DNA of 64,000 bases. Source: Collimonas fungivorans Ter331 (lineage in GTDB: Bacteria; Pseudomonadota; Gammaproteobacteria; Burkholderiales; Burkholderiaceae_D). The DNA is taken from contig NC_015856.1 in the NCBI RefSeq assembly GCF_000221045.1, forward strand, positions 2,686,542-2,750,541, given 5' to 3'. Below, piece after piece: positions 43,401 to 54,400 of this stretch. Positions within the stretch are counted from its first letter, which is position 1, and every line of letters starts with the position of its first letter. The translations under genes were made by a program, and so were the position numbers. The notes under the pieces are model-generated. The model worked only from the letters and a program-made list of their open reading frames with translations, was not told the origin of the DNA and made no database searches.

Positions 43401-45482
43401 GTCTTCGCCAGCGCCGTAGCGTTCGGCAATGGCCGCGCAATGGCGGCTGAAAGAGCCATGGTCGACCACCACGCCCTTCGGCTTTCCGGTCGAGCCGGAG
43501 GTATAGATCACGTAGGCAGCTTGGGTCGGCGCAACGGCTGGCAGCGCTACCGATGCAACTTCGGTGTCATCGGCGTCGTTCGTCTGCTCACTTATCAGCC
43601 AGATCCGCAGAGAATCCGATACCGGCAGCGCCGACAGGCTTTGATCCTCGCTAATCACATGCGTGATCTGTGCATCGCCGATGATCTGCGCCAGGCGCTC
43701 CCGGGGATGGGCCGGATCAAGCGGCACAAAGGCCCCGCCCGACTTCAGCACCGCGATCAGGCCAACCAGCAGGTCGACCGAGCGGCTGAGCGCGACCCCC
43801 ACCCGCATCTCGGCGCTGACACCGTCTGCAACCAAGCGCCGCGCCAGCCGTGCCGCACGCGCATCGACTTCGCCGCGCGTGAGCGAACGCTCGACATCGG
43901 CGACGCCGCGCGCATCAGGCCGGGCCCGGGCATGTTCGGCGATATATTCATGCACTGCCTTGAATGCCGTCGGCTGATATGGCTGCTGGTTATTCCAGGC
44001 CTCGAGCTGCGCCCGTTCGGCCTGCGGCAGCCACTGCAAATCGCAGACCGCCGTTTCAGGCATTGCTGTTGCGCTTGACAGCAATGTGACAAAACGTTGC
44101 GCAAGCCGCTCCACGGCATCGGCGTCAAACAGGTCAAAGGCATAGGTGAGGCCGGCGTCGATTCCGCCGTCTTCGCTTTCCTCGAAAGCCAATGTCAGGT
44201 CGAATTTTGCGAACGGTGCGCCCGACGGCAGCATGGTGATGGATACATCGGCAAGCGATGGCAAATGCCGGCGCGCACCGTAGGCGGCCATCACCTGAAA
44301 CAATGGGTTATGGCTCGCGCTGCGCACTACGCCAAGCGCTTCGACCACCTGCTCGAACGGCACGTCCTGGTGCGACTGGGCGTCAATCAGGTTGCGCTGG
44401 ACCAGCTCCACCAGCGTCGCGAACGATTGCGTGCGGCCAATGCGCGTGGCAAGCGTCAATGTGTTGACAAAAAAACCAATCAATCCCGCCGTTTCGCCGC
44501 GTTCGCGGTTTGCCGACGGCACCCCAACCTGGATCTGCGACTCGCCGGAGGCGCGCGCCAGCAGCGCATTGAGCGCCGCCAGCAGCACGGCGAACGGTGT
44601 CGCCCGCTGTGCATTGGCCAGGGTCCGCACGCGCTGCGCCAGTGGCGCATCGATCCTGAACAGATGGCGCGCACCGCGTGCGCTGCGTTGCGCCGGACGC
44701 GGCGCGGCGCCTGGCAGCACCAGCACGCTGTCGGCCAGCTGTCCACGCCAGAATGCAAGCTGCGATTCGCGTTCGCCGGCATCCAGCCAGCGGCGCTGCC
44801 ACAACGCATAGTCGGCATACTGGACCGGCAACGGCGCCAGCGAGATCGTCTCTTTCATTGCATATGAGCGGTAAAACGATCCCAGTTCGGCCAGCATGAC
44901 GTCGACCGACCAGCCGTCCGCCACGATGTGATGCAGTGTGATCGCCAGCCAGTGCGTATTTGCATCCAGCCGTATCAGACAGGCCCGCAGCAGCGGCCCA
45001 TGAGTCAAGTCGAACGGCTGCGCTTCATCCTTGTGCGCGATTTCCTCCGCACGCGCAGTGCGCTCTGAAACGGGAACATCGCTCAAGTCAATGCTGTGCC
45101 ATGGACAGCGCGCCGGCGCATGCACTGTCTGCAGCACACCGTCCGCACTTTCCGTGAAGGTGGTGCGCAAGGCTTCATGGCGCGCGATCAATGCGTCGCA
45201 TGACAGGCGCAATGCATGGGCGTCTAGCGCGCCGTTGAGCTGCAGCCGCTCGGTGATGTGATAGGCCGCCGGTTCGTCGATCATCCGTGTGTGCAGCCAC
45301 AGACGCGTCTGCGCAAACGAAGCCGGCACGCTTGCCGTGCGTTCGGCGCGCGGCGGAATCGGCAGCAGGCGGAAATCGATGTCCGCAGCCGCCAGCTTTT
45401 GAAGAAACAGCTTACGCTGTGCTTCCGGCAATTGCGCAAAACGGGCAGCAAGAGAAAGCAGGTCTGGTTTTGCAGTTGTCAT
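40467..45482 (-). CDS. orbJ: NRPS, modules C-A-T-C-T (OrbJ/MbaB-type)
   Basis: 1671 residues from ATG 45482, eleven nt after orbI stops, with AAGGA at nine nt; the ATG at 45542 would overlap orbI by 50 bases. Domains in order: C (~30-460, HHIVADG), A (~500-1000, YTSGSTGKPKGVVVDH), T (~1040-1105, FFEMGGHSL), C (~1135-1560, HHIVSDG), T (~1585-1655, LFEAGATSF). My reading of the A pocket is D-G-E-Y-T-G-G-I-T-K, close to the pocket of the first module and assigned to formyl-hydroxyornithine by analogy with ornibactin. No thioesterase follows. In OrbJ and MbaB the last C domain is thought to join putrescine and release the chain. The final T domain keeps the Ser but has GATS instead of GGHS. Confidence 0.93.
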   Translation of the reverse strand: MTTAKPDLLSLAARFAQLPEAQRKLFLQKLAAADIDFRLLPIPPRAERTASVPASFAQTRLWLHTRMIDEPAAYHITERLQLNGALDAHALRLSCDALIARHEALRTTFTESADGVLQTVHAPARCPWHSIDLSDVPVSERTARAEEIAHKDEAQPFDLTHGPLLRACLIRLDANTHWLAITLHHIVADGWSVDVMLAELGSFYRSYAMKETISLAPLPVQYADYALWQRRWLDAGERESQLAFWRGQLADSVLVLPGAAPRPAQRSARGARHLFRIDAPLAQRVRTLANAQRATPFAVLLAALNALLARASGESQIQVGVPSANRERGETAGLIGFFVNTLTLATRIGRTQSFATLVELVQRNLIDAQSHQDVPFEQVVEALGVVRSASHNPLFQVMAAYGARRHLPSLADVSITMLPSGAPFAKFDLTLAFEESEDGGIDAGLTYAFDLFDADAVERLAQRFVTLLSSATAMPETAVCDLQWLPQAERAQLEAWNNQQPYQPTAFKAVHEYIAEHARARPDARGVADVERSLTRGEVDARAARLARRLVADGVSAEMRVGVALSRSVDLLVGLIAVLKSGGAFVPLDPAHPRERLAQIIGDAQITHVISEDQSLSALPVSDSLRIWLISEQTNDADDTEVASVALPAVAPTQAAYVIYTSGSTGKPKGVVVDHGSFSRHCAAIAERYGAGEDDVFLLFQSVNFDGAHEGWFSQYMSGAAVAVTADTLWPPALTCKMMVREGVTMTYVPPGCAAQLAEWALAHGAPPALRSLTVGGEATSREAFALMRRAFPKVRIVNGYGPTETVITPMLWMFYPHDDIGGLADSAYLPIGTLVGARTAHVLDARLNPLPVGVIGELFLGGEGVGVARGYLDRPALTAERFVPDPFGAPGARLYSTGDLVKRRADGVFDFIGRVDHQVKLRGLRIELGEIEAQLAAHEDVREAVAIVHGKAAQAALVAYVELSAEARLRRMPADAAELDAHLRHTLPDYMVPAHIIVLDALPRNTNSKVDRGALPEPKRVERLYESPTAGVETAVAQIWREILGVERVGRADHFFEMGGHSLAAVRVATRVAERLGHDVPVRALFEAPTLAQYAQRVLASVRTEPMPEDDSHAAAVVADADADGLLPLSAAQLGLWFLWRTQPDNAAYNIPIAMRLNGPLDAEALRQAFSLAAARHPALRTRLVGRNGGLPGQRIDPHWQVVLPTVDLAGDASMAASRAVALTDEDALTPFNLLGEGPLWRVRLLRLAHDDHVLSLVVHHIVSDGQSIELWFDDVRTTYVALVSGSAPARVMPAPLPALPLLPIAAPRARLAFWRDVLGDAPATIMPPPAVGRVAAPRWSASRITFELDAGLVQGARAMALENHATLPMLLHAALNIAFYRATGAADQPVGVLASTRELTGDAARLALGLFINAVVVRTRLAGADSPATVLATVRDAALAAYAHADTPFSDVVAAMRTPRAAIGNPLFQVMFNYMRPVDAAGRDWAGLALSEFNDVRHRVVFELELDIVEHADGRVTGAFSYANELVDGVFVESLAAGYLNVFRQFVDAPHAELGTVQPGFSDTPRPAPVQMAAAKTDQITELHAEARQFALALQGIWNDLSDDNTPPLDVNLFEAGATSFDIVRFVDAAQAAGYPLTIVEVFAMPYFSVLGARLAAQSPVAMELRDAG

Positions 45483-45492
45483 CAGTTGGTCC

Positions 45493-48400
45493 TTATTCCA
45501 TTTCCAGTTCGCCCAGCAGCGCATCAATCGCGCTGGCCGCATCCGGTCCTGGCTTGGCGCTGCGTTCGGCCAGCGCCAGGTCGATTGCGGCCGCGCAACG
45601 CGCCAGCGTGCGTTCGTCGAACAACGCGCGCAGCGGCAGCATCAGCGCCCAATGCAAGTTGGCCTGGGCGTTGGCCTGCGTCGCCAGCAACGAATGGCCG
45701 CCGAGCATGAAGAAATCATCGTTGCGGTCAATAGCTTCGGCCGCATCGAGGCGCAGCACACGCTGCCAGATGGCGGCGAGTTGAAGTTCGGTATCGGTCT
45801 GCAAGGCAGCTGCCGTTTTTTCCTGCCGCACTGGCGCAGGCAATGCATTACGGTCGCATTTCCCGTTCGGCGTCACTGGCAACGCTTCCAGTTCGATCAA
45901 ATGAGCCGGCACCATGTATGCCGGCAGTTGCGCCTGCAACAGGCTGAACAGCATGTCCTGGTCGAGTGCGCCGTCCGCGCCGCGTGCCAGGTAGCCGATC
46001 AATTGCTCGTCGCGCACGATCACCACGGCGTCGTGCACGCCCGCCACCGTGCGCAGCAAGGCCTCGATCTCGCCCAGTTCGATCCGCTGGCCGCGCAGCT
46101 TGACCTGGGTATCGATACGGCCCAGGTAATCGAGGGCACCATCGGCCCGGCGGCGCGCCAGGTCGCCGGTGCGGTACAGGCGCGCGCCCGGCACGAACGG
46201 ATCCGGCACGAAGCGCTCGGCTGTCAGCCCGGAGCGGCCGAGATAACCGCGCGCCAGGCCGACCCCGCCCAGATACAGTTCGCCGACGCCGCCTTGCGGC
46301 ACCGGGTGCAAGCCGATATCCAGCACATGCAGCTGAAGGTTGGCGATAGGATGGCCGATCGGCACTGAAGCCGCCCGTCCGTCGTCCGTCTCGCAGGTCC
46401 AGTGTGAAACATCGATGGCCGCCTCGGTCGGGCCATAGAGGTTGTAGAGCCGGGCATGCGGCAGCAGCTGCGCCACGCGCGCCACCAGTTCCGGCGCCAG
46501 CGCCTCGCCACTGGCGACTATCCGCTCGATGCTCAGGCAGCGCCCGGCGGCTTTGAAGTCGTCGAGATAGGCAACGAATGCCGCCAGCATCGACGGTACG
46601 AAATGCAGCGTCGTCACCCGGTGCGTCTCGATCGCCACCACCAGCCGTGCCGGATCGCGATGATCGCCTGGCGCGGCAATCGCCAGCTTGGCGCCGACGG
46701 CCAACGGCCAGACGAATTCCCAGACCGACACATCAAAGCCGAACGGCGTCTTGTGCAATACGACGTCGTCGGGCCGCAGCTGGTACGCCGACTGCATCCA
46801 CGCAATCCGGTTCGCCAGGGCGCGATGGGTATTGCCGGCGCCCTTCGGCTTGCCGGTCGAGCCGGAGGTGTAGATCAGGTAGGCCAGCTGGTCGGCGGCA
46901 ATATCTACAGGCTGATGGAGAACAGCAGAGCTTTGCATCAGCTCGGTGGCAGTAAAGATGCGCACATCGCCATGCGACGCAGCGGCTGCAACGCGCTCAC
47001 GCAGATGTGCTTGCGTGATCACTACCGCCGGCAGCGCATCGTTGAGCATATAAGCGATGCGTTCAGGCGGATAATCCGGATCTATAGGCAGATAGGCGGC
47101 GCCAGCCTTCAATACGCCAAGCAGCGCCACCACCATATCGAAAGAACGCTCGACGCACAGGGCAACCGCCGTGTCCGGCCTAACGCCGGCATCGAGCAGC
47201 GCAGCGGCGACGCGAATGGCGCACTGGTCAAGTTCGCCATAGCGCATCTGCTGCGGGCGGCCTTGCGCATCGAGCAATTCAAGCGCAACCGCTTCAGGCG
47301 TTGCAGCGGCGGCGCGCTCAAACTGCCGGTGCAATGCCATTTGCTGCGCAGCGGGCCAGGCTTGCGTCGTAGCGTTATGGCGCACCAGCGCATTCAGGTC
47401 GTCATCAACTGCAACCGCGATCGAACCGAGCGGCGCCTGCGGGTCGGCGATAAAAGCATCGACAGCAGCTACGAATGCGCGATGCAAAGCGACGACGCGC
47501 GCCTCGCCGATGCGCGCCGCATCGTAGCCGTAATCGATGGTCAGCAATGTTCCGGCTTCAATCACCAGCGTCAATGCAAAGTCGGTCGCTTCGATGTTGC
47601 GCAGGCCGCTCATCTTCAGCGCCCGTTCGTCGCGCCCCTGCCACGCTTCGTCGACCGGATAGTTTTCGAATACGACCAGCGTATCGAACAATGCTCCGCC
47701 TAGTCCGGCCCATTGCTGGATTTCGTACAGCGGGGTATGCGCATGCTCGGCTGCCGCGGCGTTATCGCCCTGCAGCTCGTGCAGCCATTCTGCTGCCGAG
47801 CGTTGCGGCGGCGGCGCGGTTATGACAGGCAGGGTATTGATGAAAAGACCAAGCACAGTCTCAACATCGGGCAATGCGTCGGGACGGCCGGCTACAGTTG
47901 CGCCGAACGCTACCGCCGGCTGGTTGGTCATGCGTTGCAGCGCCAGCGCCCATGCGCCCTGTACCAGCGTATTGAGCGTTATTTTCAAGCCGCGAGCCGT
48001 TTCGGCCATGCGCGCTGTCACATCGGCAGCGAATGTCGCGCGCCAGGTGCAATGCTGGGCCGGACGTCCGGCTTCGGCTTCACGTTCGGTGACGCGTGTT
48101 GGCTCATCAAGACGGGCCAGGCACTGCAGCCAGAATTGACGTTCCGCATCGAGATCGCGTGCGGCAAGCCAGGCGATGAAATCGCGGTAGCGGGTTTTGG
48201 CAGCTGCGGCAAACAGCTGCGGGCGCGGCGGCTCGATGTAGTCGCGCAGCACGTCGGCAAAGAAACGCGCCGTGCTCCAGCCATCCAGCAGCAGATGGTG
48301 GCGGGTCCAGACCAGCCGCCACTCGTCGTCCGTCAAGCGGATCAGCGCAACGCGCATCAGAGGTGGCGCACTCAGATCGAAACTGCGCATGCGGTCCTGG

Positions 48401-51400
48401 ACCAGCCAATCCTCGAATGCCGTTTTTCCGCTCTCGCCCCTTTCGTCCCTTCTACGCCAGTCCAGGATTTCAACCGGCATCTGCGCCTGCCGATGCACGA
48501 TCTGCATCGCTACCGCTTCGTTGGAGATGAAGCCGGTCCGCAGGATGTCATGACGCGCTACCGCCGCCTCGAAGGCTGTACGCAAACGCGCTGCGTCCGG
48601 CGCCGCCAGCGTGGCCACCAGCTGGTTCACATAGGTCGACTGCTCAGGTGCGAACAGGGAATGGAACAAGATGCCTTGCTGCATCGGCGACAAGGGATAC
48701 ATGTCCTCGATTGTGCGCAAATCGAAGGGCAGCCGTTCCAGCGCGCCCTGCGTCAGGCCCGCTGCACGCGCCAGCGGATAATCGCCGGGCGTGGCGCTGC
48801 CGCCGCGTTGCGCCAGGCGCGTGGCGCAGGCCGCCGTCAATTCAGCAAGCGCCGCTTCGAAACGGCACGCCAGGGCTTCGATAGTGGCGCGCTCGAACTG
48901 CGTGTTGCCAAATACCCAATGCACTTTCAAGGTGCGCGGTCCGTCGGCGTCGATATAGGCGTGGATCGCCAGCGCATTGCCGAGCGGGCCGGCAGGATCG
49001 CGCTCGCAGCCCGCGCCGCCGAAGCATGGCACCAGCGCGGCATCGCGCGGCGCATCGAACTGGCCGAGATAGTTGAAGGTCACGCGCGGACGCGGTACAG
49101 CCGCCAGCGCGGTGCGCGTCGCAGCGTCGCCGTAATGTTGCAATACGCCGAATCCCAGTCCTTTATGCGGCACTGCGCGCAGCGTATCCTTGACGGCGGC
49201 CAGCGTTCCTGCAGGCGTGTCTGCGATTGCCAGCGCTACCGGATAGTGGCTGGTCAGCCAGCCTATCGTGCGGCTGACATCGACCTCGTCGAACAACGCT
49301 TCGCGGCCATGCCCTTCCAGTTCCAGCCGGCATGCGGTCTGGCCGGTGTGGGCGCACAGCGCCTGCGCCAAGGCTGTGATCAGCAGTTCGATCATTTGCG
49401 TGCGATATGCGGCGTTAGCCTCAGTCAGGGCGGCGCGCGTCAGTTCGACATCAAGGACCTGCACCACGGTCTCTGCGCTGGCGTTGGCTGCAACGGTTTG
49501 CGGATGGTCAAGCGCCAGGTCCTGGTGAGGCGCCGCAAGCGAGGTCCAGTACGGCACTTCGCTGAAGAATGGGGAATCCGCGCCGCTGGCGGCGAGCGCC
49601 AGCCGGGCCGCCCACTCCTGGGCGCTGGCGCCCGTGGCGGAAAGACGCACGCTGCGCCGTTCGCGCGCTGCACGGTAGGCGGCATCCAGGTCGTCGAGCA
49701 ATACGCGCCAGGAAACGCCGTCTACGATCGCGTGATGGATTGCGAAATAGAGTTGCGTGCTGCCGTCGGGCAGCGCCGCTGCCAGCGCGCAGGCAGTCGG
49801 GCCGTGCGCCAGGTCCAGCCTGCATTGCAAGGCGTCGAATTGCGCCAGCGCATCGGTTTCGTCGCGCGCAGCGACGGTTGCCAACGGCAAGGCGTCAAAA
49901 GCCTGCGGAGCCTGTGTGATACGCCACGTATCTTGTGCGCCATTTTTCGTAAAACGCTGCTTGAATATATCGTGATGTTTCAGCAAGACATCGAAAGCGC
50001 GTGTGAATGCGTCAAGATCAAACGGCTCTTGCACGTCCAGCCTGACTGACTGGTTCCAATGGCCGCGCTGCGGAATCTCAAGCGAGAAAAACCGCAGCTG
50101 CGCAGGCGTCAGCACCAGGTTTTCTTCGCGTTTTGTTTCATGAGGCTTGGGTTGAGGAGCCTGGATTGCAGCCTCGATCGCTGTCGCTACCTGCCCCAGG
50201 CGCTCCACCGTTGGACCGTCGAACAACTGCTTCGGCGTGAAACGCACGCCGCGTTTGCGCGACCTGGCGATCACCTGCAGCACCAGGATCGAATCGCCGC
50301 CCAGTTCGAAGAAGTTGTCTTCGCGCCCGACCCGCTCGGCTTTCAGCACCTCTTTCCAGACCGCCGCCAGTGTTTCCTCAACCGTGCCGCGCGGCGCATC
50401 GCTCGCCGCGGCAGCAGGCGCCGGCGCAACCGCCAGCGCTCGCAGCGCGGACCGGTCAATTTTGCCGTTGGCAGTCACCGGCAGCACGTCAAGCGCCAGC
50501 AGCACGGCCGGCACCATGTAATCGGGCAAACGCAGCGCCAAAGCTGCACGCAACGCCGCTTCGTCCAGCTTTGCCCCGGTGCGCGGCGTGGCAAACGAGG
50601 CTAGCCGCATGCGTCCTTCGTGCTCAATCGCCAGCGTTTCCGCCTGCGCCACGCCATCCAAGGTACGCAGCACGGCGCTGACTTCGCCCGGCTCGACCCG
50701 GTAGCCACGGATCTTCACCTGGTCGTCGAGACGGCCCAGGAAATCCAACCGCCGGTCGGCACGCAATCGCACGCGGTCGCCGGTACGGTAGATACGCTCG
50801 CCCGGAGCGAACGGATGCGGCACAAAACGTTCCGCGGTCGCCGCGGCCCGGCCCAGGTAGCCACGGGCAACGCCCGGGCCGCCGAGATACAGTTCGCCGA
50901 TCGCACCCGGCGGCACGCTTGCGCCGCTTGCATCGAGCACGCAGGCATAGGCGTTCGGCAGAGGACGGCCGAGCGGCACGCTTTGCGCCGCTGTCGCTGC
51001 CGCCCGCAATCCGGCTTGTGCCGGCGCCGAGGTATCGCAGGTCAGTGCGCCCACTGTAGCTTCTGTGGGGCCGTAATGATTGATCACTCGGCAGCCAGGC
51101 TTGAGCACTGCGATCCGCTCCACCAGCGCCCATGGCAAGGCCTCGCCGCCCGTCACGATGGCGTGGGCAGGCAGCACATCCGCCGGCTGTTGGGCGTCAA
51201 GCAGTGCGTGCAGGTGGCTTGGCACGATTTTCAGCACGCCGACCTTGCGCGTCCGCATCTCATGCGCAAAACGGTCGGGGTCGAATGCGCATTCCATAGG
51301 CAGCAGATTCAGCGTGCGGCCGGAACACAGGGCGCCGAACAGCGTTGTATGGCCGAGATCCGCCGCCACCGTCGACACCATTGCCATCGAGGCATCGTCG

Positions 51401-54400
51401 CTGAATGCGAGTTCATCCAGCATGCCTTGCACGTAGTCGGCCAGCGCACCGTGGGAAACCACGACGCCCTTGGGTGTGCCAGTCGAGCCGGAGGTGTAGA
51501 TCAGGTAAGCCGCCTGCTCTGGCGCTGGCGGCTGTCGGCGCGTTGCGCGATTTGCAAGCAACGGCGTCTGCGCAAGCGCATCCAGCCCAAGTGCCTGCGC
51601 CGCGCCGATTTGTTGCATCGGATTGGCCTGGCTAGCGACCAGGATCCATCGCGCCTGGCAGGCGTCAGCGGCAGCAGCCAGCCGCTCTTGGGGCGACGTC
51701 GGATCGAGCAGCACGGCATATGCGCCCGATTTCAGCACGGCCACCAGCGCCACCACGAAGTGCACCGAACGCTCGATGCAGACTCCTACCGGCAGCTCGG
51801 CGCCCGCTCCTTGCTGTTGCAACGCCAGCGCAATCCGGTCCGAGGCATCGTCCAGCTCGGCAAACGTGAGTTGGGTGTCGGCGTCGGCCAGTGCAATCCG
51901 ATGCGGGGTTTCGCTGGCATGCCGCGCGAACAGCGCTAGCACACCGTCGTTTGCCAGCGTCAGAGAACGCCCCCGCCGTGCGACGTGATAATCGGCGTTG
52001 TCGGTGCAAACCAGTTCAGTGATCGCACGCTTCGGATCGCTCACCGCATCTGCGACCAGCACCGCAAAGCTGTTGAGCCAGGCTGACGCCGTGTCAGTGT
52101 CGATGCCGTCCAGCGCATGGGCGGCAACCAGTTCGATGCCGCGGGGATCGTCGGTGAAATCCAGCGCAAAATCGAAACGTGCGGCCAGGTCCGGCCCCGG
52201 CGACATGCGTGCGGTGGCGCCAGGCAGCTCTGCCGTCAGCTCGAGATCGAACTGCTGGGCGAACTTGACCCTGAGCCATTCATCGCCACGCCGCACTGGC
52301 GGTTTCACGGCATCAAGCACCTGGTTGAACGGCAGGTCCTGATAGGAAAACGCATCCAGGGCCGTGACGCGCACCGCGTCCAGCAATGCAGCAAACGACT
52401 GGACCGGCGCTACCCGCGCGCGCAGCGCCAAAGTATTCAGGAACAGGCCGAGCAGCGGTGCGGTTTCTGCATGCAGCCGATGCGCGATCGGTACCGCGAC
52501 AACGATATCGGTGGCGCCGGTCAAGCGATACAGCCAGGCATTGAACGCTGCCAGCAGCACCGTAAACGGCGATGTCCGGGTACGCAACGCGAGCTCGCGC
52601 ACCGCACCTGAAGTTTCTTCGGAGAGCCGCAACACCACGCGTCCGCCGCGATAGTCACAACCGTCTCGCTCAGCGCGCCGAGGACGGTCAAGCGGCAACG
52701 CCAGCGGGCCGGGCGCGTCACGCAATGCGTCGCGCCAATAACCAAGCTGACGCTCGCCCTCGCCAGCTGCCAGCAAGTCGCGCTGCCATTGGGAAAAATC
52801 GGCATACTGGATCGGCAACGCCGGCAGTTCGGCGGCCTGGCCGCCTGCAAACGCTGTATAGGCCGCCGTCAATTCACTGAATGCGCAACGCGAGCTCCAG
52901 CCGTCGCTGACCGAGTGATGGCTGGTCAGCAGCAGGCGCTGCGAATCGTCGGCCAGCGTCAGCAATGTGGCGCGCACCAGCGGGCCATTCGACAGGTCGA
53001 ATGCCTCGGCCACATGGCGCTCCGCCAGTTCGGCCGCCTTCGCCGTACGCTCTGCGGCGCCGTATGGACGCAAATCGATTTCCGCTATCTGCACCGGCAA
53101 GACTGCATGGATACGCTGCATGACGATGCCGTCATCGTTTTCGACCAGCGTCGTGCGCCAGACCTGATGCCGCTCCATGATCAGGTCAAGCGCACGCTGC
53201 AGCAGGTCGATCTTCAGGGCGCCTGCCACATCCCATTGCACGGCGATGTGATAAGCCGCGCCGGCGTCGCGGGTCTGCGCCAGCACCCAGAAACGCTGCT
53301 GGGCGAACGATGCGGGACGATCGACAAACGGCGCGTCGTTGCTGTCTTGCGACACACGCGCCCGCGGGATGTCATGCGCCTGTGTTTGCGTTTCAATTTC
53401 GCCGCGTTCGACCAGCAGCGCCAGCTCCTCAAGCGACGGATTGTCGAACAGCGCGTCAAGCCGCAGGTTTACCCGCCACTCGTTCCGGATTGCTACCTGC
53501 AGCTGCATGGCGGCCAGCGAATCGCCGCCGCGCGTAAAGAAACGGTCCGAGCGGCCAATGGGTGCAGCATCGTTCAGCAGCCGCTGCCATAGTTCGGCGA
53601 GCATGTTTTCGAGCGCCGTTGCCGGAGCAAGGTAATCAGCGCCTGGCGCCAGCGGAAGCGCGGCCACACTCTCACGCAGCGAGGCCCGGTCCAGCTTGCC
53701 GTTGAGCGTATACGGCAGGCGTTCAAGGCGCACAAAACGATGCGGTTGCCATGCCGGCGGCAGTTGTGCCGCAAGGTGCGCCTTCAATACATCATCGTCG
53801 AGCACCTCGCTCAGCATCACACAGGCAATCAGCTGGGTACGACCGTTTGCCGTTTCGGCAAGCACGGCGGCGTCGCCGACAGCCGGATGGGCCAGCAGGC
53901 AGGCAGCAATTTCGCCAGGCTCGACCCGCACGCCGCGAATTTGCACCTGGTCGTCGATGCGCCCCAGGTAATCGAATGCGCCGTCGGTACGTTCGCGCGC
54001 CAGGTCGCCGCTACGGTAGATGCGGCCGCCAGGCGCGCCGGCCGGATCCGGCAAGAAACGTTCGGCGGTAAGCGCCGGGCGCCCATGGTAGCCGCGCGCC
54101 AGGCATACGCCGCCCAGCAGCAGTTCGCCGGCCTGGCCTTGCGGCAGCTCGGCTATCCGCGCAGTCCGTGCAATCGCCGACCCTATCGGCCAGCCTATCG
54201 GCAGCGATGCAAAGCCATTGCCCTGCTCCTGGGCCGGTACGCTGGCGGGATCGACCGGCCACAGCATCGGCGAAATGATCGCTTCGGTCGGGCCGTAGCC
54301 GTTGACCAGCCGGATTTCAGGAAACGCCTGCCTGATTTCATCAAAGGTATCCTGCGACATCGCTTCGCCGCCGAACAGCAGCACACGCAGCGCGGACGGC

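Noticed and set aside
41697-44078. Long plus-strand open frame antisense to orbJ
   Set aside because: No domain, no signal or membrane segment, repetitive His/Arg/Gln-rich composition. The minus strand is a full NRPS.
47713-50049. Long plus-strand open frame antisense to orbI
   Set aside because: Same reason: a codon-usage shadow of the NRPS with no protein-like features.
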